From NCBI GenBank assembly GCA_910587635.1, contig CAJUNB010000005.1:1-64000 (forward strand): a stretch of DNA of 64,000 nt. Direction: 5' to 3'. This DNA comes from an uncultured Lachnospiraceae bacterium (GTDB lineage: Bacteria > Bacillota > Clostridia > Lachnospirales > Lachnospiraceae). Under the pieces are notes generated by a model, which saw nothing but the letters and a program-made list of their open reading frames with translations, was not told the DNA's origin and did not search any database. The position numbers were made by a program, and so were the translations under genes. This document shows, piece by piece, positions 34,104 to 43,033 of the stretch. How positions within the stretch are numbered: the first letter of the stretch is position 1; the number at the start of each line of letters is the position of its first letter.

Positions 34104-34231
34104 AAATAGCTGCAATAGTGGTATCAGCTCTCGTATTGGCGGCCCAGGTAACAAGGGTGATATATGCAGAGGAAAAGTCCACGGAAGGAATTGCGGAAAG
34201 GGAGTACGTCTATGAAAGCATGGATGATTAA
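34085..34231 (+). CDS. small membrane or secreted phage protein
   Basis: A 48-residue frame starting MCKGDLKIAAIVVSALVLAA, one hydrophobic helix followed by a charged tail ending ESMDD. GGGAGGAGGAGG lies just before the ATG. It overlaps both neighbours. The hydrophobic helix and VIYAEE could be read as a signal peptide with cleavage after YA. Confidence 0.55.
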   Translation: MCKGDLKIAAIVVSALVLAAQVTRVIYAEEKSTEGIAEREYVYESMDD

Positions 34232-34403
34232 AAATTGGATTTTGCTTTCTTCCGGATTGCTTTTAACTGCGGAATTTGTGGAAGTTGCTTATAGGGAAAG
34301 AGGATATGTTGCATTTGGCGGCGAATGGCTGGTTCTTCCCATTATGATTCTCCTGAAAATAATGGTTCGTGATTTTATAAAGGAGGTTTGGGAATGGCTA
34401 TGA
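34212..34403 (+). CDS. small membrane protein
   Basis: A 63-residue protein starting MKAWMIKNWILLSSG with two hydrophobic segments (about 5-22 and 36-50) separated by a charged turn. ATG 34212 follows AAAGGGAG at a suitable distance and overlaps the previous gene by 20 nt. Function unknown; early phage membrane proteins sometimes act in superinfection exclusion, but there is no direct evidence here. Confidence 0.6.
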   Translation: MKAWMIKNWILLSSGLLLTAEFVEVAYRERGYVAFGGEWLVLPIMILLKIMVRDFIKEVWEWL

Positions 34404-34621
34404 GTTATCAGGGCATCCGGGAACGGATGGAGGTGGAGGGCTACAAAGTAAGCGATGATGAATTTTCGCAGATATTATCATACGCCAAGAGGAAAGCGAA
34501 GGTTTCCGGGAAAGAGGAATCATATCTTCCGTTTCTTTTGCCGGATTTGATCCGGGAATGGTTGATAAGGCAGGCTATGAACCAGTATAGCATGGAAATG
34601 ATGGAGGTTTTGAGAAATTAA
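34394..34621 (+). CDS. small phage protein, unknown function
   Basis: A 75-residue soluble protein (MAMSYQGIRERMEVEGYKVSD..). AAGGAGG lies 7 nt before ATG 34394; an upstream TTG in frame is less likely. It overlaps the preceding membrane gene by 10 nt and precedes recT by 22 nt. Confidence 0.65.
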   Translation: MAMSYQGIRERMEVEGYKVSDDEFSQILSYAKRKAKVSGKEESYLPFLLPDLIREWLIRQAMNQYSMEMMEVLRN

Positions 34622-34643
34622 GAAAGAGGAGGTAAAAAGCAAT

Positions 34644-35633
34644 ATGGCACAGGCACAACAGCAGCAAAGCCAACGGCAACAAGGCCAACAGCAAGGGAAA
34701 CAGGTAACAACCGCTGAATATCTGAATGGAATCCAGGAAGCGCTTATGAAACAGATTGCGGAAAAAATTGGAGCAATGCCAGAGGGGTTCAATAAAGACA
34801 GGTTTGTTCTCAACTGTATTACCCTGATCCGGGATATGCTGAAAGACAAAAAGAAACGTGAAAATCTGGATGGAATTCCAGCAGATTCTATCGCTCTTTG
34901 TATGATAAAAGGGGCTTTTCTGGGACTGGATTTTTTGAGTGGAGAATGTTACGCAATCCCATATGGTAAAGAAATGAATTTCCAGACTGATTATAAAGGT
35001 GAGATAAAAGTTTGTAAGAAACACAGCATCCAGCCGATCAAGGATATTTTCGCAAAGGTAGTCCGGGAGGGTGATCTTTATGATGAGGGGGTTGACGATG
35101 GAAAGCAAAAACTTACATTCAAACCGCTTCCGTTTAATAACGGGAAAATGATAGGGGCTTTTGCAATCGTAACTTTTACGGATGGCTCCATGCTTTATGA
35201 GAGTATGAGCGCAGAAGAAATTGAGAATGTACGTCAAAATTATTCAAAGGCAAAAGATAGCGATGCCTGGAAAAAATCCTCTGGAGAAATGTATCGAAAA
35301 ACGGTCATTCGTAGGTTGAGCAAATACATTGAAAAGGATTTTGACAAAGTAGAGCAGTTAATGGCCTATGACGAGGGAGGAGGCGTAGAGTTCCAGAACG
35401 GACTTCTCTCCACCAGTAGACAACAGGCAGCAGCACTTCCGGATAAAGGGGAGCCAGTGAATGTTTTTGAACAGATAAGACAGTCACAACAGAACAGGAA
35501 AGAGCCAGAGCCGGTGCAACAGGAAAGAGATAGCCGGTATGATGAAGAATTTACACGGTTTGAACAGGATCAGGGATATTATCAGGGCGGCAATCCTGAT
35601 TTTGATATTCCGGATGAATTGCCGTTCAGGTAA
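34644..35633 (+). CDS. recT: RecT-family single-strand annealing protein
   Basis: A 329-residue recombinase of the RecT type that pairs homologous single strands during phage recombination. A Gln-rich N-terminal tail (about 1-20) is followed by the core: IALCMIKGAFLGLDFLSGECY, FQTDYKGEIKVCKKHSI and YRKTVIRRLSKY. The C-terminal 80 residues are a low-complexity Gln/Glu tail. AAGAGGAGG precedes the ATG. Together with the nuclease at 36702 it would form a RecET-like pair, with a DUF1351 gene between them. Confidence 0.92.
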   Translation: MAQAQQQQSQRQQGQQQGKQVTTAEYLNGIQEALMKQIAEKIGAMPEGFNKDRFVLNCITLIRDMLKDKKKRENLDGIPADSIALCMIKGAFLGLDFLSGECYAIPYGKEMNFQTDYKGEIKVCKKHSIQPIKDIFAKVVREGDLYDEGVDDGKQKLTFKPLPFNNGKMIGAFAIVTFTDGSMLYESMSAEEIENVRQNYSKAKDSDAWKKSSGEMYRKTVIRRLSKYIEKDFDKVEQLMAYDEGGGVEFQNGLLSTSRQQAAALPDKGEPVNVFEQIRQSQQNRKEPEPVQQERDSRYDEEFTRFEQDQGYYQGGNPDFDIPDELPFR

Positions 35634-35648
35634 GAGGAGGATAACGGG

Positions 35649-36698
35649 ATGAATGAGATTAGTGTAGTTGTAAACCAGGAACCGGGGAAAATATCCTGGA
35701 ATTTTACAGATATTAAAAAACGTCTGGAGGAGGAGCTGACAGTATATCAGAATACAGCCTATACGGATGATACTATTAAAACCGCAAAGGGTGATGTTGC
35801 AGACCTCCGGAAATTGGCGAAAGCCATTGAGGATAGAAGAAAGGAAGTAAAAGAGAAGTGTTTGGAGCCTTATGCACTTATTGAAACACAGGCGAAAGAG
35901 CTTACTGACTTGATAGAGAAGCCGATCCAGGCAATCAACGATCAGGTGAAAGATTATGAAAGGCGCAGAAAAGAAAAGGCCAGGGCCGAAATCAACGCCT
36001 TTTTGGTTCAGAAAGCTGCAGAACTTCCGGAGGACATCCGGGAAAAGGCGAAAAAGGCTATTTATGATGAACGGTGGGAAAATGCCACAGCCACAAAAAA
36101 GAGCTGGCGAGAGGGGATTGAAAATGGTATTCGGAAAATCCTGGATGAAATCGGCACAATCAAGTCTTTTGCCAGTGAGTTTGAGGAGGATATGCTGACG
36201 GTATATAAAGTTGATCTCTCTCTCCAGAAAGCTATCCAGAAAATGAATGAGCTGAACGCCCAAAAAGAAAGGATTCTGGAGCAGGAAAGAAAACGCCGGG
36301 AAGCAGAGGAGGCAGAGAGAAAGCGCCAGGAGGAGGAAAGACAGCGCCGGGAGGAATTGGAAAAGCAGAAAGCCCAGGAAGAACAGCAGCGGCCCGAAGT
36401 GCCAAAGAATCCGGGCGGTCAGAACTTCCCCAGAGGAGGAATACCCACCGGAAAAATCCCACAGTCACAGATGGGGGCGAAAATGGGATATACTGGAGTG
36501 CCGGCAAATAGCGGCTCCCCTGGTGGATATGTCCCACTTCCAGAGGAACGGGAAAAAGTGGTACAGAACCAGGAACCGGAAACAAAGGCATATCCCAACG
36601 GGAAAATGCGGACGGTTCGCATCCTGGGGACAGAGGAGCAGATCACAAAGGTATTAAATTACATCCGGTTTACCGGAGCGACTTACGAGGAGGTATAG
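35649..36698 (+). CDS. DUF1351 family phage protein
   Basis: A 349-residue protein. The N-terminal domain (about 1-210) matches DUF1351: DVADLRKLAKAIEDRRKEVK, EPIQ-type EKPIQAINDQVKDYE and a coiled coil. A charged Arg/Glu-rich helix (about 215-255) and a Pro/Gly-rich linker follow. A short C-terminal domain (about 315-349) then reads KMRTVRILGTEEQITKVLNYI. This family regularly sits in phage recombination cassettes; its function is unknown. AGAGGAGGAT precedes the ATG, 15 nt after recT. Confidence 0.8.
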   Translation: MNEISVVVNQEPGKISWNFTDIKKRLEEELTVYQNTAYTDDTIKTAKGDVADLRKLAKAIEDRRKEVKEKCLEPYALIETQAKELTDLIEKPIQAINDQVKDYERRRKEKARAEINAFLVQKAAELPEDIREKAKKAIYDERWENATATKKSWREGIENGIRKILDEIGTIKSFASEFEEDMLTVYKVDLSLQKAIQKMNELNAQKERILEQERKRREAEEAERKRQEEERQRREELEKQKAQEEQQRPEVPKNPGGQNFPRGGIPTGKIPQSQMGAKMGYTGVPANSGSPGGYVPLPEEREKVVQNQEPETKAYPNGKMRTVRILGTEEQITKVLNYIRFTGATYEEV

Positions 36699-36701
36699 AG
36701 C

Positions 36702-37532
36702 ATGAATCTGACAGCAGAAAATTACTATTCGCCGGAGGCAAATTATGAGTATATGTCCGCTTCACAGTTCAAAGATTTTGCAGGAACCTACGGACAGGTA
36801 AGGTGTGAGGCTTTGGCAATGGCAAAACTCCGGGGAGAATACCAGGAGGAAAAAACAACCGCATTGCTGGTTGGAAGCTATGTGGATTCCTATTTTGAGG
36901 GTACTCTGGATAAATTCAAGCTGGAGAATCCGGAGATTTTTACCAAAACATCACAGAAAAAATACCCGGACGATCCGGAGAAATGGGAGCTTCTTTCTGA
37001 CTATAAACAGGCAAATAATATCATTGCCAGAATTGAACGTGACGAGTTTTTCATGGCTCATATGGCCGGGCAAAAACAGGTTATTATGACCGGAGAGTTA
37101 TTCGGGCTTCCCTGGAAGATAAAGATTGATTCTTACCTGGAGGGAATCGCAATCGTTGACTTAAAGGTTATGGCATCCCTGACAAAGCATGAATGGGTAA
37201 GGGACATCGGTTATCTGGATTTTGTACGGTATTGGGGCTATGACATTCAGGCGGCGGTATATCAGGAGATTGTATATCAGAACACCGGTAAAAGGCTTCC
37301 GTTCTATATTGCCGGAGCCAGTAAGGAAAAAGCAACCAACATTAAGATTGTCCATGTTCAGGATAACTACTTGCATGAGGCACTGAACATTGTCAAATAC
37401 AATATCGAGAGAGTGAAACAGGTTAAATATGGGGAGGCAATCCCTGACAGATGCGGAAATTGCGACTACTGCCGAGAAACAGAGGTATTGACCGCTCCTA
37501 TTACGATTTCTGATCTGGTGGCTGATATTTGA
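36702..37532 (+). CDS. RecE-like PD-(D/E)XK exonuclease
   Basis: A 276-residue protein of the DUF3799 type. SASQFKDF and ALLVGSYVDSYFEG at the N-terminus, KIDSYL, IVDLKVMA and the DIQAAVYQEIVY helix carry the nuclease active-site pattern. A cysteine cluster CGNCDYC near residue 250 may hold an iron-sulfur or zinc site, as in AddB/Cas4-like nucleases. It starts 3 nt after the DUF1351 gene. It should resect DNA ends for RecT. Confidence 0.82.
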   Translation: MNLTAENYYSPEANYEYMSASQFKDFAGTYGQVRCEALAMAKLRGEYQEEKTTALLVGSYVDSYFEGTLDKFKLENPEIFTKTSQKKYPDDPEKWELLSDYKQANNIIARIERDEFFMAHMAGQKQVIMTGELFGLPWKIKIDSYLEGIAIVDLKVMASLTKHEWVRDIGYLDFVRYWGYDIQAAVYQEIVYQNTGKRLPFYIAGASKEKATNIKIVHVQDNYLHEALNIVKYNIERVKQVKYGEAIPDRCGNCDYCRETEVLTAPITISDLVADI

Positions 37533-37568
37533 TGATTTTGAGATTTTGCGGAATGGTGGTGGGAACGA

Positions 37569-38399
37569 ATGGCGTGGATCAGCGTAGACCAAAAGCTGAT
37601 AGGTGGAAAATTAAGAAGTCTATATAAGGCGATTGGATGCTCACAGAATGAGGCCATTGGTATTCTAATCACTCTATGGCTCTGGGGCATTGACAACGCC
37701 GAAATGGACGGATTGATCGTAAGTGCTGACCGGAGCGACATTGCAGGAGTTCTGCAGACCGGGCTTTCCTCCTCATTGGATGCTGAAAGTGTGGTGGAGA
37801 GCCTGATAGATTCTGGATGGATAGACGATGTTGAAGGACAACTGTATTTGCATGATTGGGAAGATTGGAGGTCTTACTACAACAGATATATCAAAGAGAA
37901 AGAGAGCAATGCAAAGCGGCAATCAAAATATAAAGCCAGAAAAAGGATGGAGAGAGAAGAAAACGGAGAAAGTAACGTTACTTCTGACGTGACAGGTAAC
38001 GTTACTGAAAACGGAAAAGACCAGGGAGGACAGCAGGAGACTCCGGAAAATCAAGAACATTCTGGAGGAAAACAGGAAAGTAAGTACGGCCCAGAGTTTG
38101 AGGAGTTCTGGAAAATATACCCCCGGAAAGTGGATAAAGGCCAGGCTTTTAAGACGTATAAATCCAGGATAAAGGACGGATTTTCTCCAGAGGACTTGAA
38201 ACAGGCGGCAGAGGCTTACCGGAGGCAATGCGAAAGAGAGCATACAGAACAGAAATTCATCAAACACGCTAAGACGTTCCTGGGAACGAATCTTTCTTTT
38301 ACCGAGTACATCCCGAAAAAGGCGGAACCAGAACAGCAGCAGACCGGAGGAGGAACCTCTGGACAATACGCAAATCCATTCAGGAGAGGAGGCAAGTAG
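37569..38399 (+). CDS. phage replication initiation protein (replisome organiser type)
   Basis: A 276-residue protein. The N-terminal half (about 1-100) looks like a winged-helix replication domain with WISVDQKLIGGKLRSLYKAIG and GWIDDVEGQLYLHDW. A polar linker rich in Lys, Gln and Glu follows. The C-terminal FEEFWKIYPRKVDKGQAFKTY and FIKHAKTFLG resemble the DnaD-like end of phage initiators. It directly precedes the DnaC-like loader (1-nt gap), the usual order. Confidence 0.8.
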   Translation: MAWISVDQKLIGGKLRSLYKAIGCSQNEAIGILITLWLWGIDNAEMDGLIVSADRSDIAGVLQTGLSSSLDAESVVESLIDSGWIDDVEGQLYLHDWEDWRSYYNRYIKEKESNAKRQSKYKARKRMEREENGESNVTSDVTGNVTENGKDQGGQQETPENQEHSGGKQESKYGPEFEEFWKIYPRKVDKGQAFKTYKSRIKDGFSPEDLKQAAEAYRRQCEREHTEQKFIKHAKTFLGTNLSFTEYIPKKAEPEQQQTGGGTSGQYANPFRRGGK

Positions 38400-38400
38400 T

Positions 38401-39270
38401 ATGTCGGATGTGAAATCGGCAGCCGGTTCAGCCCTGGATCATATCATCCAGAAGGCCGCAAGTGAGTTGGAGGATGGGGACTATATAGGTGAAGATGGTT
38501 TGGCATATTGCGGAAAATGCAATACTCACAAAGAGCGGATTATTGACTTACCAGAAAGCCTTTATGGTCCGGGGAAAAAGCGGAAAGTTCATTGTATGTG
38601 TAAATGTGAGCAGGAAGCCGAGGAACGCCGGAAGAAAAAAGAGCAGTATGAGGAGGAAATGACAAGGATCAGGCGGATGCGAGACGCTTCGATGATGGAT
38701 TCCAAGCACCAGGGAGCCACATTTTCCAATTATCAGATTTTCGAGCAGAACAGAAAGGCTTTCAGGATTGCCAGGAATTATACAGAACGCTTTCCTGAAA
38801 TGCTGGAGGAAAACCAGGGAATTATCTTTTATGGTCCCGTAGGCACAGGAAAGAGCTTCACATCCGCATGTATCGCAAATGCGCTTCTGGATAACAAGGT
38901 ATCTGTTATTATGACCTCTTTCGTAAAGATACTGCAGAACATCCAAACCCAGGACGAAGCCGCATACATATCCATGCTAAACAGCGCAAAACTCCTGATT
39001 CTGGATGATCTGGGTACAGAGCGGAATACCGATTATGCACTTGAAAAGGTATATAACATCATAGACAGCCGATCCAGGGCATCAAAGCCTATGGTATTGA
39101 CAACAAACCTGACTTTATCGGAAATGCTGGAGGCAGAGGATATTCGCTATAAACGCATTTATGACCGTATTTTTGAAACGTGCGTCCCGGTGGAGGTCCC
39201 GGGGGAATCTTTCCGGAGGATAGCGGCGGAGCAGAGGTTTGATAAAATGAGTAAATTTATGGAGGTTTGA
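38401..39270 (+). CDS. DnaC-like helicase loader ATPase
   Basis: A 289-residue AAA+ protein. A CGKC-type cysteine cluster (YCGKCNTHK, HCMCKC) near residues 40-60 precedes the ATPase core. Walker A is GPVGTGKSF, Walker B LLILDDLGTE and the sensor region VLTTNLTLSEM. It would load the host replicative helicase at the phage origin with the neighbouring initiator. Confidence 0.92.
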   Translation: MSDVKSAAGSALDHIIQKAASELEDGDYIGEDGLAYCGKCNTHKERIIDLPESLYGPGKKRKVHCMCKCEQEAEERRKKKEQYEEEMTRIRRMRDASMMDSKHQGATFSNYQIFEQNRKAFRIARNYTERFPEMLEENQGIIFYGPVGTGKSFTSACIANALLDNKVSVIMTSFVKILQNIQTQDEAAYISMLNSAKLLILDDLGTERNTDYALEKVYNIIDSRSRASKPMVLTTNLTLSEMLEAEDIRYKRIYDRIFETCVPVEVPGESFRRIAAEQRFDKMSKFMEV

Positions 39271-39275
39271 ATATT

Positions 39276-39674
39276 TTGGAGGAGAAAATCAGAGCTAACA
39301 TTAAGAAATTCAGAGAGGAGGCCGGTCTGACGCAGAAAGCACTTGCTGACCGGATCGGGAAGTCAGAAAGTGCGATCCAGGGTTACGAGAGCGGAAAAAC
39401 AGATATTCCTTTGAGTGTTATTGCATCAATTCTGAAAGCATTGAAAATCTCTCTGGCAGACCTGGAAAGAGGTAGCAAAGCGGAGGTGCAGGCAGAGAAG
39501 CCGATGGAAATTCTGATATATAACCAGGATGACAGACTGAATACAGCCGCTATTCTGGTAAAGAATGGCTATACGGTAGAACAGGGAAAACGGCAGAGAA
39601 CACCGACAGGTAAAGCGCTGGACTACTTTTTGAGAATCAGAACGTATTCTGAAAGCGCAGATACAAGCAGATAG
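39276..39674 (+). CDS. HTH XRE-family regulator
   Basis: A 132-residue protein with the N-terminal HTH LTQKALADRIGKSESAIQGYESGK followed by a small C-terminal domain. No ATG is available: TTG 39276 lies 9 nt after GGAGGT and is preferred; TTG 39267 is only 1-2 nt after it. Follows the helicase loader by 5 nt. Probably a middle regulator. Confidence 0.75.
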   Translation: MEEKIRANIKKFREEAGLTQKALADRIGKSESAIQGYESGKTDIPLSVIASILKALKISLADLERGSKAEVQAEKPMEILIYNQDDRLNTAAILVKNGYTVEQGKRQRTPTGKALDYFLRIRTYSESADTSR

Positions 39675-39686
39675 GAGGACGGCTAC

Positions 39687-39830
39687 ATGAGCAAATCAAG
39701 GTATTCTAAAACAAAGGCGGCTGGAGAAGCGGTTGGGCTGAATCGGTATGGTAAGCAGTTCAATCAAAAACCGAACCTGATACCGGCGAAAAATCGTCAG
39801 TTTCGGAGAGCAGAAAGCAGGGGGAGGTAA
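39687..39830 (+). CDS. small basic protein
   Basis: A 47-residue, strongly basic frame (MSKSRYSKTKAAGEAV to RRAESRGR). AGGAGG lies 9 nt before the ATG. It sits between two supported genes with short gaps. Basic composition could suit nucleic-acid binding; no family recognised. Confidence 0.6.
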   Translation: MSKSRYSKTKAAGEAVGLNRYGKQFNQKPNLIPAKNRQFRRAESRGR

Positions 39831-39838
39831 GGGTAGTC

Positions 39839-40015
39839 GTGGAGACGTATTTTAAATTAAAGATAATATTTGAGTATGTTGTACCTTTTGCACTTCTGGC
39901 CGTATGCTCTTTACCTTGGATATATTTATTTGGAATGGCAGCTTTCAACGACTGGAAAAAGAAAAGGAGGGAGAAGAAAAAATGCGATACAGAACAAAAA
40001 CAGAAAAATCAGTAG
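39839..40015 (+). CDS. small membrane protein with basic tail
   Basis: A 58-residue frame beginning at GTG 39839 (METYFKLKIIFEY), with one membrane helix (VVPFALLAVCSLPWIYLFGM) and a Lys/Arg-rich tail. GGGGAGG lies about 11 nt upstream, within the end of the previous gene. It overlaps the next gene by 34 nt in another frame. Supported by the membrane helix and ribosome binding site only. Confidence 0.45.
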   Translation: METYFKLKIIFEYVVPFALLAVCSLPWIYLFGMAAFNDWKKKRREKKKCDTEQKQKNQ

Positions 40016-40467
40016 TGGTGGATGCTTTTCTTTATATTGGCAACTTATCTGTACATGTGCTGGATAAAGATTTTGACGAAAAGACAGACGCTCCGGAATG
40101 GATTGTAAGAGCTTTTATATCCGGAAAACTCCACAGCGAGTATCCGGAGGACGGGGACGGAACCGAACAGAGTCTTTATTTGAACACATTAGATGGAGAC
40201 ATTCTGATTCCGGTTGATTCGTATATCATACGGTCAGAGGATGGGGAGATATTTTATCTAAAGGCCATGTATTTTGATGATATTTATGAACCAGTTCCAC
40301 CGGAAGTAGATCAGGAGAAGAAAAGGCAGGAGTTTGAGGAGGCGGTAAAGCATATCCATGATTGGTTGTGCAAATATGGTGATCCTTATACAACCGTTGC
40401 GGTGATGCAGGATAGGGCAACGGTACACCAGGAGTACATGACAATACCGCTTCCGGTTCCGGATTGA
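39982..40467 (+). CDS. phage protein, unknown function
   Basis: A 161-residue protein not recognised. ATG 39982 follows AAGGAGGGAG; the frame is open to 39904, but that part overlaps the small membrane gene. VRAFISGKLHSEYPEDG and DGDILIPVDSYIIRSEDGEIF suggest a beta-rich fold; the C-terminal half ends in a helix followed by a proline-rich tail. Confidence 0.65.
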   Translation: MRYRTKTEKSVVVDAFLYIGNLSVHVLDKDFDEKTDAPEWIVRAFISGKLHSEYPEDGDGTEQSLYLNTLDGDILIPVDSYIIRSEDGEIFYLKAMYFDDIYEPVPPEVDQEKKRQEFEEAVKHIHDWLCKYGDPYTTVAVMQDRATVHQEYMTIPLPVPD

Positions 40468-40478
40468 GGGGTGAGTAC

Positions 40479-40913
40479 ATGTTGGTGAAATTTACAGTTT
40501 TGGGAGAGCCAAAGGGCAAAGGACGTCCCCGGTTCATCCCACAAACAGGTAGAGCAATCACGCCAAAAGATACGGCAAATTATGAAACGTTGGTTCGCAT
40601 GGAATATATGGCACAGTGTCAAGGATTCAAATTTCCGGACGGAACCATGTTAGATATGCGGATATTGGCCTTTTACAGCATCCCCAAAAGCGCAAGCAAG
40701 AAGAATAAGGAGTTGATGAAAAAACAGCTCCTACGGCCTACAAAGAAGCCAGACATGGACAATGTTGTTAAGATCATAGCTGATAGTCTGAATCAGGTAG
40801 CTTATAGGGATGATACCCAGATAGTGGACTGTCAGTGCAGAAAATTCTACTCTGACAATCCCAGGGTAGAAGTAATCATTCAGGAGGTAAAAACGGATGT
40901 CAACAAACAGTGA
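40479..40913 (+). CDS. rusA: RusA-family Holliday junction resolvase
   Basis: A 144-residue endonuclease that cuts four-way junctions. GEPKGKGRPRF at the N-terminus and KKPDMDNVVKIIADSLN..AYRDDTQIVD, with the metal-binding aspartates, are diagnostic. ATG 40479 follows GGGGTGAG; an in-frame TTG at 40464 overlaps the preceding gene. It resolves recombination or replication intermediates before packaging. Overlaps the next gene by 17 nt. Confidence 0.9.
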   Translation: MLVKFTVLGEPKGKGRPRFIPQTGRAITPKDTANYETLVRMEYMAQCQGFKFPDGTMLDMRILAFYSIPKSASKKNKELMKKQLLRPTKKPDMDNVVKIIADSLNQVAYRDDTQIVDCQCRKFYSDNPRVEVIIQEVKTDVNKQ

Positions 40914-41370
40914 GAGGGAGCGCATCCCCAGAATAGGTGCAACGGTGGAACGGTTTATATTTCCTGAAATGCCTCTGACATATCAGGAAATGCTCATGCT
41001 GGTACCTGCCGATATTTTGAAACCGAAACACCCGAAACATAAGAAAGTTGTCGGACTGATTCAGGCAATGGCAAGGCATCTGGAGGATGCCCGGATAGTT
41101 TCTAAAATGCCGGTGAGCCAGTATTCAAAAGGTTTCTCAAAAGAGGAGGAACCGGCAAAGGTAGCATTTCGGATCACTGGAATACAGCAGCAGATGTCGG
41201 CGGTACGGTTTCGCTTGGATATTCACGATTATAGGGGCAGTCTGGAAAAAAGCATCCTGGAAGATAGGCTTTATAGACTTTATTACCAGGCAAAGGAAAT
41301 TGATCCGGAGGGAACCGCACGTTTTGAGCGGATGATTGATAAAAGAATGAGGAAAGCGAGGAGAGGTTAA
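40897..41370 (+). CDS. phage protein, unknown function
   Basis: A 157-residue soluble, basic protein. GATVERFIFPEMPLTYQEML, a helical centre and a terminal KRMRKARRG. CAGGAGG lies 9 nt before the ATG inside rusA. It shares one base with the stop of the next gene's start (TAATGG). No family recognised. Confidence 0.6.
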   Translation: MSTNSERERIPRIGATVERFIFPEMPLTYQEMLMLVPADILKPKHPKHKKVVGLIQAMARHLEDARIVSKMPVSQYSKGFSKEEEPAKVAFRITGIQQQMSAVRFRLDIHDYRGSLEKSILEDRLYRLYYQAKEIDPEGTARFERMIDKRMRKARRG

Positions 41371-42047
41371 TGGGAGAGATTAGCAAGCAGGAAAGAGAAG
41401 CAATGATTGAGGTTTTCGAGGAGTATCTTTCACGGGTACATAGGGAGGGCATGGATCGGCTCCTGGATTACATCCGGAAAAGTGATTTTTACGCAGCACC
41501 GGCATCCACGAAGTATCACAGTTCCTTTGAGGGAGGGCTTTTGTACCACAGTCTCCAGGTTTATAATTGCCTGGAAAAAAAGACCAGCGGATCAGAGTAT
41601 AACGTCTGGAGAGCGCAGCTTGATACTGACAAGGTTGACGCAGAGAGCATTATCATTGTGGGTTTGCTCCATGATATATGCAAGACCTATTTCTATGGTT
41701 CGGAGCTGAGGAACCAGAAAACCTATGATCTGGATAAGGTGGCAACGGCTGACAGGCGGCAGGTAAAACATGATAACAATGGTGATTTTATCTGGGAAAC
41801 GGTTCCGGTTTATACGGTGGAAGATAAAGTTCCTTATGGACACGGCGAAAAATCGGTGATGATGATTGAGGAATATATCAAATTGAAACCGGTGGAACGG
41901 TACGCCATCCGCTGGCATATGGGATTCACGGAGCCTAAAGAAAGCTGGAATACCCTGAAAGAAGCAATCAAGAAATATCCCCTTGTATTGGCGGTGATAG
42001 AAGCAGACCTGGAGGCAACATTTCTCACAGAGGAATACAATGAGTAG
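41370..42047 (+). CDS. HD-domain phosphohydrolase
   Basis: A 225-residue protein with the HD metal pattern. The first His is in LLYHSLQV, then LLHDICKTYFY (HD), GHGEKSVMM and AIRWHMG, and a late Asp in VIEADLEA. HD enzymes hydrolyse nucleotides or phosphodiesters. Similar genes occur next to DNA metabolism genes in Firmicute phages. The start overlaps the previous stop by one base and GAGGAG lies upstream. Confidence 0.8.
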   Translation: MGEISKQEREAMIEVFEEYLSRVHREGMDRLLDYIRKSDFYAAPASTKYHSSFEGGLLYHSLQVYNCLEKKTSGSEYNVWRAQLDTDKVDAESIIIVGLLHDICKTYFYGSELRNQKTYDLDKVATADRRQVKHDNNGDFIWETVPVYTVEDKVPYGHGEKSVMMIEEYIKLKPVERYAIRWHMGFTEPKESWNTLKEAIKKYPLVLAVIEADLEATFLTEEYNE

Positions 42048-42288
42048 CCGGAAAGAGCCGGTTTCTAATCTGGAATTTTTGATTAAGTCCGGCGTTCTTC
42101 CGAAAGAAACTACCCTGGAGGATGCAATCTATATTCTGACTGATCCTCTGAATTGTGTGGAGTGTATAGCATTAGAACAATGCACAGACCGATACGGAAC
42201 CAAAATAGGGGAGGCTACCGAAGCGGATTGTCTGGAGGTGGTGAGTGCATTTTTGAAACAAGACCATAGAGAGGAGAGCAAGGAATGA
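42040..42288 (+). CDS. small phage protein, unknown function
   Basis: An 82-residue protein. CVECIALEQCTDRYG carries three cysteines that might bind metal. It overlaps the HD gene by 8 nt and the next gene by 4 nt (ATGA), indicating coupled translation. Confidence 0.6.
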   Translation: MSSRKEPVSNLEFLIKSGVLPKETTLEDAIYILTDPLNCVECIALEQCTDRYGTKIGEATEADCLEVVSAFLKQDHREESKE

Positions 42289-43013
42289 TAATGGACAATA
42301 TGCAGGAGCTTGTTCTGGAGGATGTGACTTTTGATGAAGCCAGGCAGAATTTTAACCGGGTATTGCAGAGGCTTTTCAGGAGTATGCTTGACAGCGGATC
42401 ATCGGACGGCTCCATTACTTTAAAAATTGATGTATCTCTGACAAGGGAGTACATACCAAACAATGATCCGGATATTGAGGGGGAGAGCCGGGAAATCCAT
42501 AAACCTAAGTTCGATCACAAAGTTTCTTCTACCGTGACAGTTAAAGACGAATTGAAAGGAAATAAAAATCCGGAAATGGAGCTTGTTTGGGATGAAGAAA
42601 AACAGATGTATGTACTGGCATATATCGCAAATACAGGACAGAAAAGCATTTTCGACAAAGATCAGCCCTGGAACCAGGACGGAAAGCAGCCGGATGGGGA
42701 CGGGCAGGAACACCTTGAAACTGATCCGAAAAAAACATGGATGAATACACCGTTACTTCCGGGAGAAGTTGCTGACGAGGGAGCGCTTCCCGGAGAGGTA
42801 GCCAACAATAGGGCGCTTCCTGGGGAAGTGCAGAATCCGGAGGATGATGTGATTGACGGAAGTTTCCGGGAAGTCGTAGAGGCTGAAAATAAGGCCGGAA
42901 ATGACGCAAGCGGAGAAAATACCGGGGAAGAACCGCAAACACCGCCTGGAGGCGATAACGAAGTCGAGGAGGACGGTTACGGGTATGAAGAACCGGAAGA
43001 ACCGGAGGAGTAA
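42285..43013 (+). CDS. phage protein with LPGEV repeats and acidic tail
   Basis: A 242-residue protein. The N-terminal 130 residues look folded (MQELVLEDVTFDEARQNFNR, ITLKIDVSLTREY). The C-terminal part is disordered: LPGEV occurs three times (LPGEVADEG, LPGEVANNR, LPGEVQNPE) and the end is Glu/Pro-rich (EEPEEPEE). The start overlaps the previous stop by 4 nt; a second ATG lies at 42291. No function recognised. Confidence 0.65.
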   Translation: MIMDNMQELVLEDVTFDEARQNFNRVLQRLFRSMLDSGSSDGSITLKIDVSLTREYIPNNDPDIEGESREIHKPKFDHKVSSTVTVKDELKGNKNPEMELVWDEEKQMYVLAYIANTGQKSIFDKDQPWNQDGKQPDGDGQEHLETDPKKTWMNTPLLPGEVADEGALPGEVANNRALPGEVQNPEDDVIDGSFREVVEAENKAGNDASGENTGEEPQTPPGGDNEVEEDGYGYEEPEEPEE

Positions 43014-43033
43014 AAAGAGAGGAGGAGCCGAGC

